A DNA stretch of 64,000 bases from Pedobacter sp. KBS0701 (GCF_005938645.2 NZ_CP042171.1:1054001-1118000), one strand, 5' to 3'. Shown: positions 18,007 to 25,577, counted from the stretch's first letter. The notes: generated by a model not told the origin, from the sequence alone. A program made the numbers and translations.

Positions 18007-18050
18007 AGTTTCTGGCTTATCATTATCTAGAATCAAATAAGCCAGAAACT
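18007..18050 (-). terminator. 14-bp perfect hairpin after the small secreted protein gene
   Basis: AGTTTCTGGCTTAT at 18007-18020 is exactly complementary to 18037-18050. Read on the minus strand the hairpin lies just after the stop of the 18058 gene and is followed by a pyrimidine-rich stretch, as expected of a terminator. Its loop contains TCTAGAATC, also found near the promoters of both secreted paralogues. Confidence 0.6.
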
Positions 18051-18057
18051 GAATAAC

Positions 18058-18513
18058 TTACTGGTACTTCGAAAGTACGGTGCTGAGTTGGGCAATTAAT
18101 CTCTGATTTATAGCACCTGCTTGATTGGTTTTTGTAGCCACACTTCCCTGTGTTGCAACAGAACCATTATCACCATGACAAACAGAAATCTGTAAAGTAC
18201 AATCGGCTGCTACCATACTGGCTTTACCGGCCCTGCCAGAAATTACTGCGGCGGTTAATTTTCCTGATGTTTGAATGTTGGTGAGCTTACCGGTAGAGGC
18301 AAGAACCGTTCCGCGTGAACCATAACTTTTTACATTGTACAATGATGAATCATACTGTTTTAAAATGTTGTTCATGGCTCTTTTATCTCTGGAAGAGATT
18401 TTTGTACCCGGAGCAATAGAAATTCCATTTTTTTCAATGGCTACCTGAGCTTGTGAAAGCTGTGCGCAAAAGATGAATGCGAATAATGCGATAATTTTTA
18501 AAGAAGTTTTCAT
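18058..18513 (-). CDS. Small secreted protein, paralogue 1
   Basis: A 151-residue protein with a clear signal peptide (hydrophobic stretch up to the LSQAQ cleavage area at about residue 23). The mature part starts with the block NGISIAPGTKIS, then RDK-AMNNILKQYDSSLYNVKSYG, and ends RLIAQLSTVLSKYQ. The same three blocks occur in the paralogue at 18709, but here the middle carries Cys residues (DCTLQISVCHG) and a Ser/Thr/Gly-rich stretch. I do not recognise the family. Periplasmic or extracellular location is inferred from the signal peptide. A good TAnnTTTG box lies 61 nt upstream, so it has its own promoter. Confidence 0.8.
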   Translation of the reverse strand: MKTSLKIIALFAFIFCAQLSQAQVAIEKNGISIAPGTKISSRDKRAMNNILKQYDSSLYNVKSYGSRGTVLASTGKLTNIQTSGKLTAAVISGRAGKASMVAADCTLQISVCHGDNGSVATQGSVATKTNQAGAINQRLIAQLSTVLSKYQ

Positions 18514-18573
18514 TTTGATTAAGATTTAGGTGAAAAATTAAATTGTTTATTAGATTGTTCTAGAATCAGATAC

Positions 18574-18581
18574 CAAAGTTA
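18574..18581 (-). promoter_or_regulatory. -7 box TAACTTTG for secreted paralogue 1
   Basis: On the minus strand this reads TAACTTTG, a full match to the Bacteroidota -7 consensus TAnnTTTG. It is followed by TCTGATTCTAGAA, a stretch shared with the promoter of the paralogue at 19195, so the start-site region is conserved too. I see no clear -33 TTTG. Confidence 0.6.
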
Positions 18582-18708
18582 TGGAGGTAACTGTTCCGGC
18601 TTTTAGTGTATTATTACGCATTTAATTGCGTGGAACTACTTTTCTTAACCGTATTTATACCTGTTGATTCTGGTAAAGCTGCTGCTTATTGTTTAGGAAA
18701 AATGACCA

Positions 18709-19149
18709 TTATTGATACTTGGAGAGCACAGCTTTCAATTGAGAGATTAAACGTTGCCTGGTTTTTTCCGTAACTGGCATCGAATTGATATCCTTGATAA
18801 CTCTGGTAGGATCGGTAGTATTGTCGAGTATAGCCTGTACGGTCATGTCGGCCGCAACCATGTTCGCTTTTCCGTTAACCAGGTCGGATGATATTTTATC
18901 CGTAATTTGGATTCTGGCCAGATTGCCTTTTTTACTGATCATTTTTCCGCCTGCATCGTAGCTTCTGATCTGGTAAAGCGATGCATCGTAATGTTTTAAA
19001 ATATTGTTTACTGCCTCCTTATCCCGGGCTGATATTTTTGTTCCCGGAGCAATGGAGATCCCATTCTCTTTAATGCTGACCTGTGCTTTCGAAACTTGCG
19101 CGCCAACAATAAGGCTGCACCATAAACTGAACTGAATTAATGTTTTCAT
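18709..19149 (-). CDS. Small secreted protein, paralogue 2
   Basis: A 146-residue paralogue of the 18058 gene. It has a signal peptide ending near SKAQ, then NGISIAPGTKIS, RDKEAVNNILKHYDASLYQIRSY, a beta-rich middle, NMVAADMTVQA and the tail RLISQLKAVLSKYQ. It lacks the cysteines and the Ser/Gly-rich insert of paralogue 1. The 195-nt gap between the two genes contains the promoter of paralogue 1, so they are separately transcribed although similarly controlled. No known domain is recognised. A surface or periplasmic role is inferred only from the signal peptide. Confidence 0.8.
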   Translation of the reverse strand: MKTLIQFSLWCSLIVGAQVSKAQVSIKENGISIAPGTKISARDKEAVNNILKHYDASLYQIRSYDAGGKMISKKGNLARIQITDKISSDLVNGKANMVAADMTVQAILDNTTDPTRVIKDINSMPVTEKTRQRLISQLKAVLSKYQ

Positions 19150-19194
19150 TTTGATTTAAAATTAATTGGTGAATAAATTTTCTAGAATTGAAAT

Positions 19195-19202
19195 CAAAAT
19201 TA
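19195..19202 (-). promoter_or_regulatory. -7 box TAATTTTG for secreted paralogue 2
   Basis: Reads TAATTTTG on the minus strand, a full match to TAnnTTTG, followed by TTTCAATTCTAGAAAA. The CTAGAA core sits at the same distance from the -7 box as at 18574, which hints at a shared operator or a shared 5'-UTR element. Confidence 0.6.
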
Positions 19203-19347
19203 TAATGGCTCTTTTGATATTATTCAATGTGTTATTACGCGAAGGATGAGGTATAATTACCTGTAATAAACAGTATTTATACCTATTGCCTCAACTCGCC
19301 CTGCCTGTTAACTTAGCATGAAATCAGCACCCTAAATCAAATAAAAA

Positions 19348-19809
19348 ATGGAAAGAAAGCGTTATGCAAAAGAATTTGTGGCCGAAGACCTCCGGAGCCG
19401 CACACATTTTATCCCGCTCGAAACGGCAAACCGGTACATTGAGAATTTTCATAAAAACCGCACCGCACTTATTCCTAAAAATTTGGAGGAAGAAGACAGA
19501 AGGGTAGCCATTTTGCCATTTTCAGAAACCTTTAACATCAAAAGCGTTTCAAAGTTGTTAAGTAGGAGGGGTTGCGAAGGGCTCAGGATACATTTTGGAC
19601 TCAACGATCATTCGCAGGTTGTACTGGTGTTAAGAGCCGTTGATGGTTTTGGGAATGATATTGTAGGCCCGGTTTCCGGACCTGGTAAGAAGGAACTTAA
19701 ATTAATGGTCTTATCTGCCAATACCCATCACGGCAATGAAGATAATTTGGATACTTATAGTTTAGATGATTCTCAGCGTGTACCACCCTGGCCAGTTGTA
19801 TCCATATAA
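19348..19809 (+). CDS. Conserved hypothetical soluble protein
   Basis: A 153-residue protein with no signal peptide or membrane segment. A charged N-terminal part has FIPLETANRYIENFHKNR, a middle has SKLLSRRGCEGLRIHFGL, then VVLVLRAVDGFGNDI and a Gly/Pro-rich tail. The 'LRIxFG ... LVLxxVDxxGND' pattern recurs in small Bacteroidota proteins of unknown function as far as I recall; no function is assigned. It is followed after 4 nt by a membrane protein gene and then a two-component system, so it may feed into or be reported by that signalling unit. The start at the ATG at 19348 follows an A-rich leader. Confidence 0.75.
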   Translation: MERKRYAKEFVAEDLRSRTHFIPLETANRYIENFHKNRTALIPKNLEEEDRRVAILPFSETFNIKSVSKLLSRRGCEGLRIHFGLNDHSQVVLVLRAVDGFGNDIVGPVSGPGKKELKLMVLSANTHHGNEDNLDTYSLDDSQRVPPWPVVSI

Positions 19810-19813
19810 GTAA

Positions 19814-20464
19814 ATGCAGCAAGTCCAGAATTTTATATTATCCCAGTCTATTCTGCTGGCCTGTGTAATAGGTCTGTTCAGGTGGAACAATATTGGCACT
19901 ACCTTTAGGCCTTTTCTGTTTTATTGTTTTTTAGATTGCCTTACTGAAATTACCGTATTTGTTTTGATTGTGAAGCACATTAATCCTTGCTTAATAATTA
20001 ATATTTACCTGCTTTTGTCTGCTTTATTGCTGCTGTGGCAATTTGGCAACTGGTTTATCGTTAGCAAAAAATCAAAGATATTGCAGGGATTAGCCATTAT
20101 CCTTTTGATTGTTTGGGGAGTAGATTATTTTATCCTCCACCAGCTGTCGGATAACAGTGGCTTTTTCCGTATCGTGTACTCGTTTATATTAGTAATGCTG
20201 TCTATCACCTGCTTAAATAAATTGATCACCCTGGTTGATGGGAATATCCTAAAAGACTCGAGATTTTTGATCTGCGTAGCCCTGATCGTATTTTTTACCT
20301 TTAATATTTTTATCGAAATCATTTATTTTAATTCGAGTTCTAGTATTATCTTTAAGGAAAATGTATTTGATATTAAGCGGGTTATCAATGTTTTTGCCAA
20401 TCTGGTTTTTGCTTTAGCCGTGTTATGGATACCGAAGAAAAAGAATTTTATAATGCCGTATTAA
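19814..20464 (+). CDS. Polytopic membrane protein next to a histidine kinase
   Basis: A 216-residue protein that is almost entirely hydrophobic, with six or seven predicted membrane segments and very short loops; the C terminus is positively charged (PKKKNFIMPY). No motif is recognised. The gene starts 4 nt after the preceding stop and its 3' end overlaps the histidine kinase gene by 40 nt, so translation is coupled. The kinase itself has only one membrane helix and no sensor domain, so this protein is a reasonable candidate for its sensory membrane partner. That is inference from gene order and overlap. Confidence 0.75.
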   Translation: MQQVQNFILSQSILLACVIGLFRWNNIGTTFRPFLFYCFLDCLTEITVFVLIVKHINPCLIINIYLLLSALLLLWQFGNWFIVSKKSKILQGLAIILLIVWGVDYFILHQLSDNSGFFRIVYSFILVMLSITCLNKLITLVDGNILKDSRFLICVALIVFFTFNIFIEIIYFNSSSSIIFKENVFDIKRVINVFANLVFALAVLWIPKKKNFIMPY

Positions 20465-21189
20465 TTGCTGCTGCAATTATTGGATTCATTATGCTTTATT
20501 TTATTGTATCCATGATTATGCAGCACCGAAAAAGCCGGCGGTTATCAAAAGACAGGATATTGGCAGAAATCAAAACACTGGAAAACGAAAGGCGGAGGAT
20601 TGCATCTGATCTGCATGATGAAATAGGACCATTGCTCTCTACTGTTAAATTCCAGATCGCCCATCTGGATGCAGATACTGATGAAATGCAACATTTGATC
20701 CGCTCATCAGGAAAGCATATTGATACCATTATTCAACGGATGCGCGAAATTTCGACCAATTTAATGCCCTATATGTTGGAAAGAAAGGGGTTGGTATGGG
20801 CCATTCAGGATTTTATTAACCGTGTGCAACAGAACGGAGCCCTTAAGATTGTGTTTAAACATCACCTCAATAAACGTTTAACAGCCGATATAGAACTGAA
20901 CGTGTACCGCATTGTACAGGAAATTTTGCACAATACCATCAAACATGCAAAAGCAAATCTACTGATGATTGTTTTGGAAGAAAATGATGAGGTACTACGT
21001 TTGCAGACAACCGACGATGGTATCGGTTTTGATTTTCAGGAAATTATAAAGCAGAATTCCGGACTTGGTCTGCTCAACCTGCAAAGTCGTATAGAGGTAA
21101 TGAAAGGTACGGTTAGAATACCTTCACCAAATAATGGGAAAGGAGTAACGTACACTTTTGAAATTCCGGTTAAAGCTGATAAAAAATGA
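20425..21189 (+). CDS. Sensor histidine kinase, NarX/DesK type (HisKA_3)
   Basis: A 254-residue kinase with a short N terminus, a single membrane segment (about 10-32), a coiled helix, then the HisKA_3 H-box RIASDLHDEIGPLLS with the phospho-accepting His at residue 64. The HATPase domain follows, with QEILHNTIKHAKA (N box), DDGIGFDF (G1) and GLGLLNLQSRIE (G2). It has no periplasmic sensor domain. The stop overlaps the start of the response regulator by four bases (ATGA). Kinases of this type partner NarL/LuxR-type regulators, as here. The signal is unknown; the overlapping upstream membrane protein may supply it. Confidence 0.92.
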   Translation: MDTEEKEFYNAVLIAAAIIGFIMLYFIVSMIMQHRKSRRLSKDRILAEIKTLENERRRIASDLHDEIGPLLSTVKFQIAHLDADTDEMQHLIRSSGKHIDTIIQRMREISTNLMPYMLERKGLVWAIQDFINRVQQNGALKIVFKHHLNKRLTADIELNVYRIVQEILHNTIKHAKANLLMIVLEENDEVLRLQTTDDGIGFDFQEIIKQNSGLGLLNLQSRIEVMKGTVRIPSPNNGKGVTYTFEIPVKADKK

Positions 21190-21863
21190 TGAATGAAGAA
21201 AAAATCAGAATTATTATTGCCGATGATCATGTGGTTTTCAGGGAAGGACTGGCCATGGTGCTCAGCAATAAAGATAACATAGAACTCGTAGGAGCTGCCG
21301 GTAACGGTGAGCAATTGGTAAAACTGGCCATAAATCTGAAACCCCATGTCGTAATAACCGATATCAAAATGCCGGTTATGGATGGCATTGAGGCTGTAAA
21401 ACAAATGGTTAAACTTAATCCGGATCCGGGTATTATTGCACTTTCCATGTTTGATGAAGAAGATCTGATTGTAGAAATGTTAGAAGCAGGCGCAAGAGGA
21501 TACCTGCTTAAAAATGCCGATAAAAATGATATTTACGATGCCATTACTGCAGTAGCAACAGGCAATAATTTTTATTGCAAAACCACCTCTGCCAAATTGG
21601 CTACCGTGATTGCCAAAAGCAGGGCAAAAAAGGATAACAGGCCCAGTGATGCTAATTTTTCTGAACGTGAAATTGAAATCATTAAGCTTATCTGCAAGGA
21701 ATTTACTAACAAAAAAATTGCCGACCAGCTTTATCTTAGTGTCAGGACAGTTGAAGGATACCGGGCTAAATTATTGGAAAAAATGCAGGTTAAAAATTCA
21801 ATTGGGCTGGCCATTCATGCTTTTCAGCTGGGAATCATCAGTGGCATAGAAGAAAATGGGTGA
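21186..21863 (+). CDS. Response regulator, NarL/FixJ family
   Basis: A 225-residue regulator. The receiver domain has the acidic pair at D13-D14, phospho-acceptor Asp59 in VVITDIKMPVMDG, the switch Ser in IALSMF and Lys in YLLKNADK. After a linker comes a LuxR-type helix-turn-helix with FSEREIEIIKLICKEFTNK, KKIADQLYLSVRTVEGYRA and the C-terminal helix. It is encoded in a four-base overlap with the kinase and should be its direct partner. Targets are not known. The shared CTAGAA promoter motif of the nearby secreted paralogues could be tested as a binding site, but nothing in the sequence proves that link. Confidence 0.93.
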   Translation: MMNEEKIRIIIADDHVVFREGLAMVLSNKDNIELVGAAGNGEQLVKLAINLKPHVVITDIKMPVMDGIEAVKQMVKLNPDPGIIALSMFDEEDLIVEMLEAGARGYLLKNADKNDIYDAITAVATGNNFYCKTTSAKLATVIAKSRAKKDNRPSDANFSEREIEIIKLICKEFTNKKIADQLYLSVRTVEGYRAKLLEKMQVKNSIGLAIHAFQLGIISGIEENG

Positions 21864-21889
21864 AAAAGCATTTGACAGGATGTTTTCAT

Positions 21890-21897
21890 TAAATTTG
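21890..21897 (+). promoter_or_regulatory. -7 box TAAATTTG upstream of metal-receptor gene
   Basis: TAAATTTG matches TAnnTTTG and lies 20 nt before the start codon at 21918. A TTTG occurs at 21871, but the 15-nt spacing is short for a -33 element. Confidence 0.4.
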
Positions 21898-21917
21898 TGT
21901 TTCACAAATAAAAATAA

Positions 21918-22715
21918 ATGCAAAAAAACTTTACCGATCAGCTCGGAAGAGAAATTAAAATTAATTTTCCACCCAAACGGATTATTTCTGTTGTTCCTTC
22001 CCAAACAGAGCTGCTGTTTGATCTGGGGCTTGATCAGGAAATTATCGGATTAACCAAGTTTTGCATCCATCCGATAGAAAAGTTTGCAACGCGAACCAAA
22101 GTAGGAGGGACGAAAAAGCTTAATATCGATTTAATTAAAGATTTAAAACCAGATCTGATTATCGGCAACAAAGAAGAAAATACTCAGGGTGATATAGAAG
22201 AACTTGCAGAATATTTTCCTGTTTGGATGAGCGATATTTTTACCCTTGATGATGCCACGAAAACCATTGCCGCAATAGGGGCGCTGGTAGATCGTGAACC
22301 TGAAGCCAGTTACCTGAACCACCTGATTTCTGCCGGATTTAACGATCTGAAAACACTCGCATTACAACATCATATCGATAAAAAAGTGGCTTACCTTATC
22401 TGGCGAAAGCCATATATGGCCGCAGGAAAAAATACATTTATTGATGATGTTCTGCTGATTAACGGTATGACGAATGTGATTAAAGAGGAGCGTTATCCTA
22501 CAGTAACGTTGGAAAAATTGAAAACGACAAATTGTGAACTGATTTTACTTTCATCAGAGCCTTATCCTTTTGGAGAAAAACATATCGAAGAAATACAGGC
22601 GGCCATACCCGGTGCTAAAATTATGCTGGTTGATGGCGAAATGTTCAGTTGGTATGGAAGCAGGTTGGTTAAAGCCGTTCAGTATTTTTTCGAATTCCAA
22701 AAACAAGTTTATTAA
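21918..22715 (+). CDS. Helical-backbone metal receptor (BtuF-like), apparently cytosolic
   Basis: A 265-residue protein of the BtuF/FepB-type periplasmic-binding fold: PPKRIISVVPSQTELLFDLGL at the start, the KVGGTKKLNIDLIKDLKPDLII block, a long backbone helix, and WYGSRLVKAVQYF near the end. Homologues bind corrinoids or iron chelates for ABC import. No signal peptide or lipobox is visible: the protein begins MQKNFTDQLGREI directly. No permease or ATPase gene is adjacent, so a role in import cannot be assumed. It may be a cytosolic member of the family. A start further upstream is unlikely because the region before 21918 carries a promoter-like box. Confidence 0.82.
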   Translation: MQKNFTDQLGREIKINFPPKRIISVVPSQTELLFDLGLDQEIIGLTKFCIHPIEKFATRTKVGGTKKLNIDLIKDLKPDLIIGNKEENTQGDIEELAEYFPVWMSDIFTLDDATKTIAAIGALVDREPEASYLNHLISAGFNDLKTLALQHHIDKKVAYLIWRKPYMAAGKNTFIDDVLLINGMTNVIKEERYPTVTLEKLKTTNCELILLSSEPYPFGEKHIEEIQAAIPGAKIMLVDGEMFSWYGSRLVKAVQYFFEFQKQVY

Positions 22716-22776
22716 TCATACCGTTTTAATTTTTGTAAATTGTAGCATAAAATAAAATTACCCCGTTTACACCACC

Positions 22777-23079
22777 ATGAAAAAAATCTTAATATTATCT
22801 CTGTTTGTTGCTGTGATTTCGGGCTGTAGCCCTTTGAAAGATGCAAACCATACCAGTTCTGTTACCGCAAGCGGAACTATCCAAAAACTAGGAATGACAA
22901 CCTTTCAATATGGCACACACCTGTTAAAAGCCGACAATAAAACTTACGCTATAAAAAGTGGCTCTATCAATCTTGATACTTATTTAGATAGAAAAGTGAC
23001 CATAAAAGGAAGAAAAGTTAAAGGCTATCCGATTGATGGCGGACCTGAGCTGGTTGATGTAACACTGGTAAAATTTTAG
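22777..23079 (+). CDS. Small lipoprotein of unknown function
   Basis: A 100-residue protein with a lipoprotein signal peptide: a hydrophobic stretch and the lipobox VISGC, with Cys at residue 17. The mature part is beta-rich (TASGTIQKLGMTTFQYGTH, TYAIKSG, RKVTIKGRKVKGY) and would fit a small OB-like barrel. Similar short lipoproteins are widespread in Bacteroidota without assigned function. It stands alone, 61 nt after the metal-receptor gene, and may share its transcript. An AT-only hairpin at 23149 follows. Confidence 0.78.
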   Translation: MKKILILSLFVAVISGCSPLKDANHTSSVTASGTIQKLGMTTFQYGTHLLKADNKTYAIKSGSINLDTYLDRKVTIKGRKVKGYPIDGGPELVDVTLVKF

Positions 23080-23148
23080 GTCAGATGGAAATGTAAGACG
23101 GATAACGAGTGAGTTCACTCCATAGTATGTGTCTCACAAACCATCACT

Positions 23149-23181
23149 AATCAAATTTTTATAATTCATAAAAATTTGATT
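23149..23181. terminator. AT-rich perfect hairpin after the lipoprotein gene
   Basis: AATCAAATTTTTAT at 23149-23162 pairs exactly with 23168-23181 around a 5-nt loop, followed by TTTT. The right arm contains the TTTG that I read as the -33 element of the tRNA promoter, so termination and initiation signals overlap. Confidence 0.45.
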
Positions 23182-23204
23182 TTTCGATTTAGTTTCTATC
23201 TTTG
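23175..23204 (+). promoter_or_regulatory. Promoter of tRNA-Leu copy 1
   Basis: TTTG at 23175-23178, an 18-nt spacer, then TATCTTTG at 23197-23204: a textbook Bacteroidota promoter. The tRNA begins 23 nt after the -7 box. The same layout stands before copy 2. Confidence 0.75.
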
Positions 23205-23226
23205 CAATCCTTAAAGTATCCTAACT

Positions 23227-23308
23227 GCGGAAGTGGCGTAATTGGTAGCCGCACCAGACTTAGGATCTGGCGCTTCACGGCGTGGGGGTTCGAGTCCCTT
23301 CTTCCGCA
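23227..23308 (+). tRNA. tRNA-Leu(UAG), copy 1
   Basis: An 82-nt tRNA. The acceptor arms GCGGAAG and CTTCCGC pair fully, with discriminator base A at 23308. The anticodon arm CCAGA-CTTAGGA-TCTGG gives anticodon UAG. A variable arm follows, as expected of a class II leucine tRNA, then a T arm with GGGTTCGAGTCCC. CCA is not encoded. The sequence is identical to the second copy at 23928. It reads CUA leucine codons and, by wobble, others of the CUN box. Confidence 0.95.
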
Positions 23309-23318
23309 CGATAAGATC

Positions 23319-23354
23319 AACCGTTCCGATTTAAAAATCAGAGCGGTTTTTTTA
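23319..23354 (+). terminator. Terminator after tRNA-Leu copy 1
   Basis: AACCGTTCCGATTT faces AAATCAGAGCGGTT with two G:T pairs, followed by a run of T. It is a degenerate version of the perfect stem after copy 2. Confidence 0.7.
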
Positions 23355-23574
23355 CGGCACAGCCCATCAATTTTTGTAATCATTATTACCCGAGCTATTT
23401 TTAACCACAGATGGTGTATTTGTTAGATATCCATCAATTTGTAACAGGTTGACTTTTTTACACGCTGTAAAAAAAATAGAAAAAATCCCACACGTCCCAT
23501 CGGAAAGCCAATTCGCCAATTTGCGTTTTTCGTTTGGTAGGGGTATTAGGTGTTTTAAACATTAATACTTCACC

Positions 23575-23720
23575 TACCCTTGCCAACTAGACCTGATCAA
23601 AGTGGTTCCGATTTTTCATCGGAAAGAACGGAGAGCAGGGCTACACTATCCTAACTGCCACTAAACCTGCTTTCCAAAAAGAATAAAGACTTTAAACAAT
23701 ACCAATATTTTATTTCAGCA
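23575..23720. repeat. Degenerate dispersed element between the tRNA copies
   Basis: This stretch contains TTCCGAT-loop-ATCGGAA, then AGAACGGAGAGCAGGGCT and later AACCTGCTTTCC. These words resemble the dispersed element at 33915, 35690 and 49619. The 620 nt between the tRNA genes hold no plausible coding frame. Confidence 0.35.
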
Positions 23721-23748
23721 ATAGCCCTGCTTTAAATTACAAGTCCCC

Positions 23749-23772
23749 ATGGTCTGTGTCTCCACAGACCAT
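23749..23772. repeat. 10-bp perfect hairpin upstream of tRNA-Leu copy 2
   Basis: ATGGTCTGTG pairs exactly with CACAGACCAT around TCTC. A decayed version of the same hairpin lies about 90 nt upstream of copy 1 (near 23122-23144), so it was part of the duplicated unit. Confidence 0.5.
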
Positions 23773-23874
23773 CGCGAAAGTGTTTAGTAAATCTATTGAA
23801 TAATTTTTTTCTCCTTAAAAACTAATTAGTTAGCCCTTTTTGATTAAAATAATCAACAAAATATCTTTAATGCC

Positions 23875-23905
23875 TTTTGATTATTCAATCTTGTTTCTAT
23901 CTTTG
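23875..23905 (+). promoter_or_regulatory. Promoter of tRNA-Leu copy 2
   Basis: TTTTG ending at 23879, an 18-nt spacer, then TATCTTTG at 23898-23905. The box and the sequence down to the tRNA are nearly identical to those of copy 1. Confidence 0.75.
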
Positions 23906-23927
23906 CAGTCCTTACAACATCCTAACT

Positions 23928-24009
23928 GCGGAAGTGGCGTAATTGGTAGCCGCACCAGACTTAGGATCTGGCGCTTCACGGCGTGGGGGTTCGAGTCCCT
24001 TCTTCCGCA
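23928..24009 (+). tRNA. tRNA-Leu(UAG), copy 2
   Basis: An 82-nt tRNA identical in sequence to the copy at 23227, including anticodon UAG and acceptor arms, again without an encoded CCA. It has its own promoter and its own terminator, so the two genes are independent transcription units made by duplication of a whole cassette. Confidence 0.95.
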
Positions 24010-24023
24010 CAACAAGATAAAGG

Positions 24024-24060
24024 CCGTTCCGATTTAAACATCGGAACGGTTTTGTTTTTA
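24024..24060 (+). terminator. Terminator after tRNA-Leu copy 2
   Basis: A perfect 10-bp stem, CCGTTCCGAT with ATCGGAACGG, loop TTAAAC, followed by TTTTGTTTTT. Confidence 0.8.
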
Positions 24061-24170
24061 AAAAACATTGATTAATAAAAATTGATGTACTGTTTCGGTT
24101 GTGTCGATATATGGTTTATCTCATATCTCAATTCTCCGATCTAAAGCACATCTTAATATATCTCAGAAAA

Positions 24171-25526
24171 ATGAATATTACACAGGAAAAAACCGGCAAC
24201 TTAAATGCTGTTGTAAAAATCAAGATCGCACCTGCTGATTACACTGGAAAAGTAGAGAAAGCCATTAAAGATCAAGCTAAAAAAGCACAATTACCTGGTT
24301 TCCGTAAAGGAATGGTTCCTGCTGCCCACATTAAAAAAATGTATGGCAAAAGTATCCTGGTAGAAGAGGTTAACAACTTGTTAAACGATACCTTATCTAA
24401 CTATATCGCTGAGCAAAAAATAGAAATTTTAGGTCAACCGCTTCCTAAAATGGACGATGAACGCGAATTTAAATGGGACAATACAGATGATTTCGAATTT
24501 GATTATGAGTTAGGTTTAGCGCCGGCTTTTGATGTAAATCTTTCATCTAAAGATAAATTTACTGAATACGTAATTAAAGCGGATCAGGAAACTTTAGAAA
24601 GCCGTATCAAAAATATCCGCCGTAGTTATGGTAAAATGACTAATCCAGAGGTTTCGGCTGATGATGATGTACTTTACGCCGAATTAAACCAGGTAACTGA
24701 AGATGGTACTGCTGTTGAAGGTGGTATTACCAGTACTGCAAGTGTTCGTTTAGATCAAATTAAAGATAAAAAGATTCTTAAATCACTAATTGGTTTAAAG
24801 AAAGATGACGAAGTAACCATCGACATCCAGAAAGCATTTGAAGATGCTGCCGTAATTGCAAAAGCTTTAAATATTTCAGAAGAAGAAGCAGCTGCTTTAA
24901 AGGCAAACTTCAAACTTCACGTTAAAAACGTTAACCGTTTAGAAGAATCTGACTTAAACCAGGAGTTTTTTGATAAATTATTTGGTGAGGGTACAGTAAC
25001 CGACGAAGCTGGTTTCAAAGCTAGAATTACCGAAGAAGTAGAAGGTATGTTTAAACAGGATGCTGAACGTAAATTATCAAACGATATTTATGAAGCACTT
25101 TTAGCTAAACACACTTTTGAATTGCCTGATGAATTTTTACGTCGTTGGTTGAAAGCTACAAACGAAAAATTAACTGACGAAGAATTAGCTGAAGGTTATG
25201 ATGATTTCGCTAAAAACCTTAAATGGACTTTAATCGAAAATAAAATCATTAAAGATAACAGCATTGAAATTAAATATGAGGATGTAGTTCAGGCGGCTAA
25301 AGCTAAATTAGATGCGCAGTTCAGGATGTACAGCCCAAGCCCGCTTCCTGAAGATCAACTGGCTCAATATGCTGTTCAGTTTTTACAGGAAAAAGAAAAT
25401 GCAAACCGTGTTTTCGAAGAGGTAAAAGCATTAAAAACTTTCGAACAAATCAAATCTGTTGTCACTTTAGAGCAAAAAGATATTGATTACGATAAGTTTG
25501 TGGCGCTCGTGGAGAAAAAAGCATAG
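24171..25526 (+). CDS. tig: Trigger factor
   Basis: A ribosome-associated chaperone of 451 residues that binds nascent chains at the exit tunnel. The N-terminal ribosome-binding domain carries PGFRKGMVPAAHIKKMYG, close to the family signature GFRxGKxP but with Met in place of the second Lys. The middle PPIase-like domain is poorly conserved (TEDGTAVEGG), as often in Bacteroidota. The C-terminal helical arms are recognisable, including LPDEFLRRWL. I use the ATG at 24171 (MNITQEKTGN); a frame extension to 24099 adds 24 non-homologous residues. Synteny with clpP and clpX downstream is the usual bacterial order, interrupted here by a small gene. Confidence 0.95.
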   Translation: MNITQEKTGNLNAVVKIKIAPADYTGKVEKAIKDQAKKAQLPGFRKGMVPAAHIKKMYGKSILVEEVNNLLNDTLSNYIAEQKIEILGQPLPKMDDEREFKWDNTDDFEFDYELGLAPAFDVNLSSKDKFTEYVIKADQETLESRIKNIRRSYGKMTNPEVSADDDVLYAELNQVTEDGTAVEGGITSTASVRLDQIKDKKILKSLIGLKKDDEVTIDIQKAFEDAAVIAKALNISEEEAAALKANFKLHVKNVNRLEESDLNQEFFDKLFGEGTVTDEAGFKARITEEVEGMFKQDAERKLSNDIYEALLAKHTFELPDEFLRRWLKATNEKLTDEELAEGYDDFAKNLKWTLIENKIIKDNSIEIKYEDVVQAAKAKLDAQFRMYSPSPLPEDQLAQYAVQFLQEKENANRVFEEVKALKTFEQIKSVVTLEQKDIDYDKFVALVEKKA

Positions 25527-25577
25527 GGCATAGCGCCAGGAGCTTTAAATATTATATATAAAATCTTATTTTGCTAT

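Noticed and set aside
21864..21917. Cobalamin riboswitch before the BtuF-like gene
   Set aside because: The gap is only 54 nt and has no B12-box-like sequence.
23189..24037. Frames of 64 to 74 residues across the tRNA-Leu genes
   Set aside because: They overlap functional tRNAs on either strand, and the repeated stretch is the tRNA itself.
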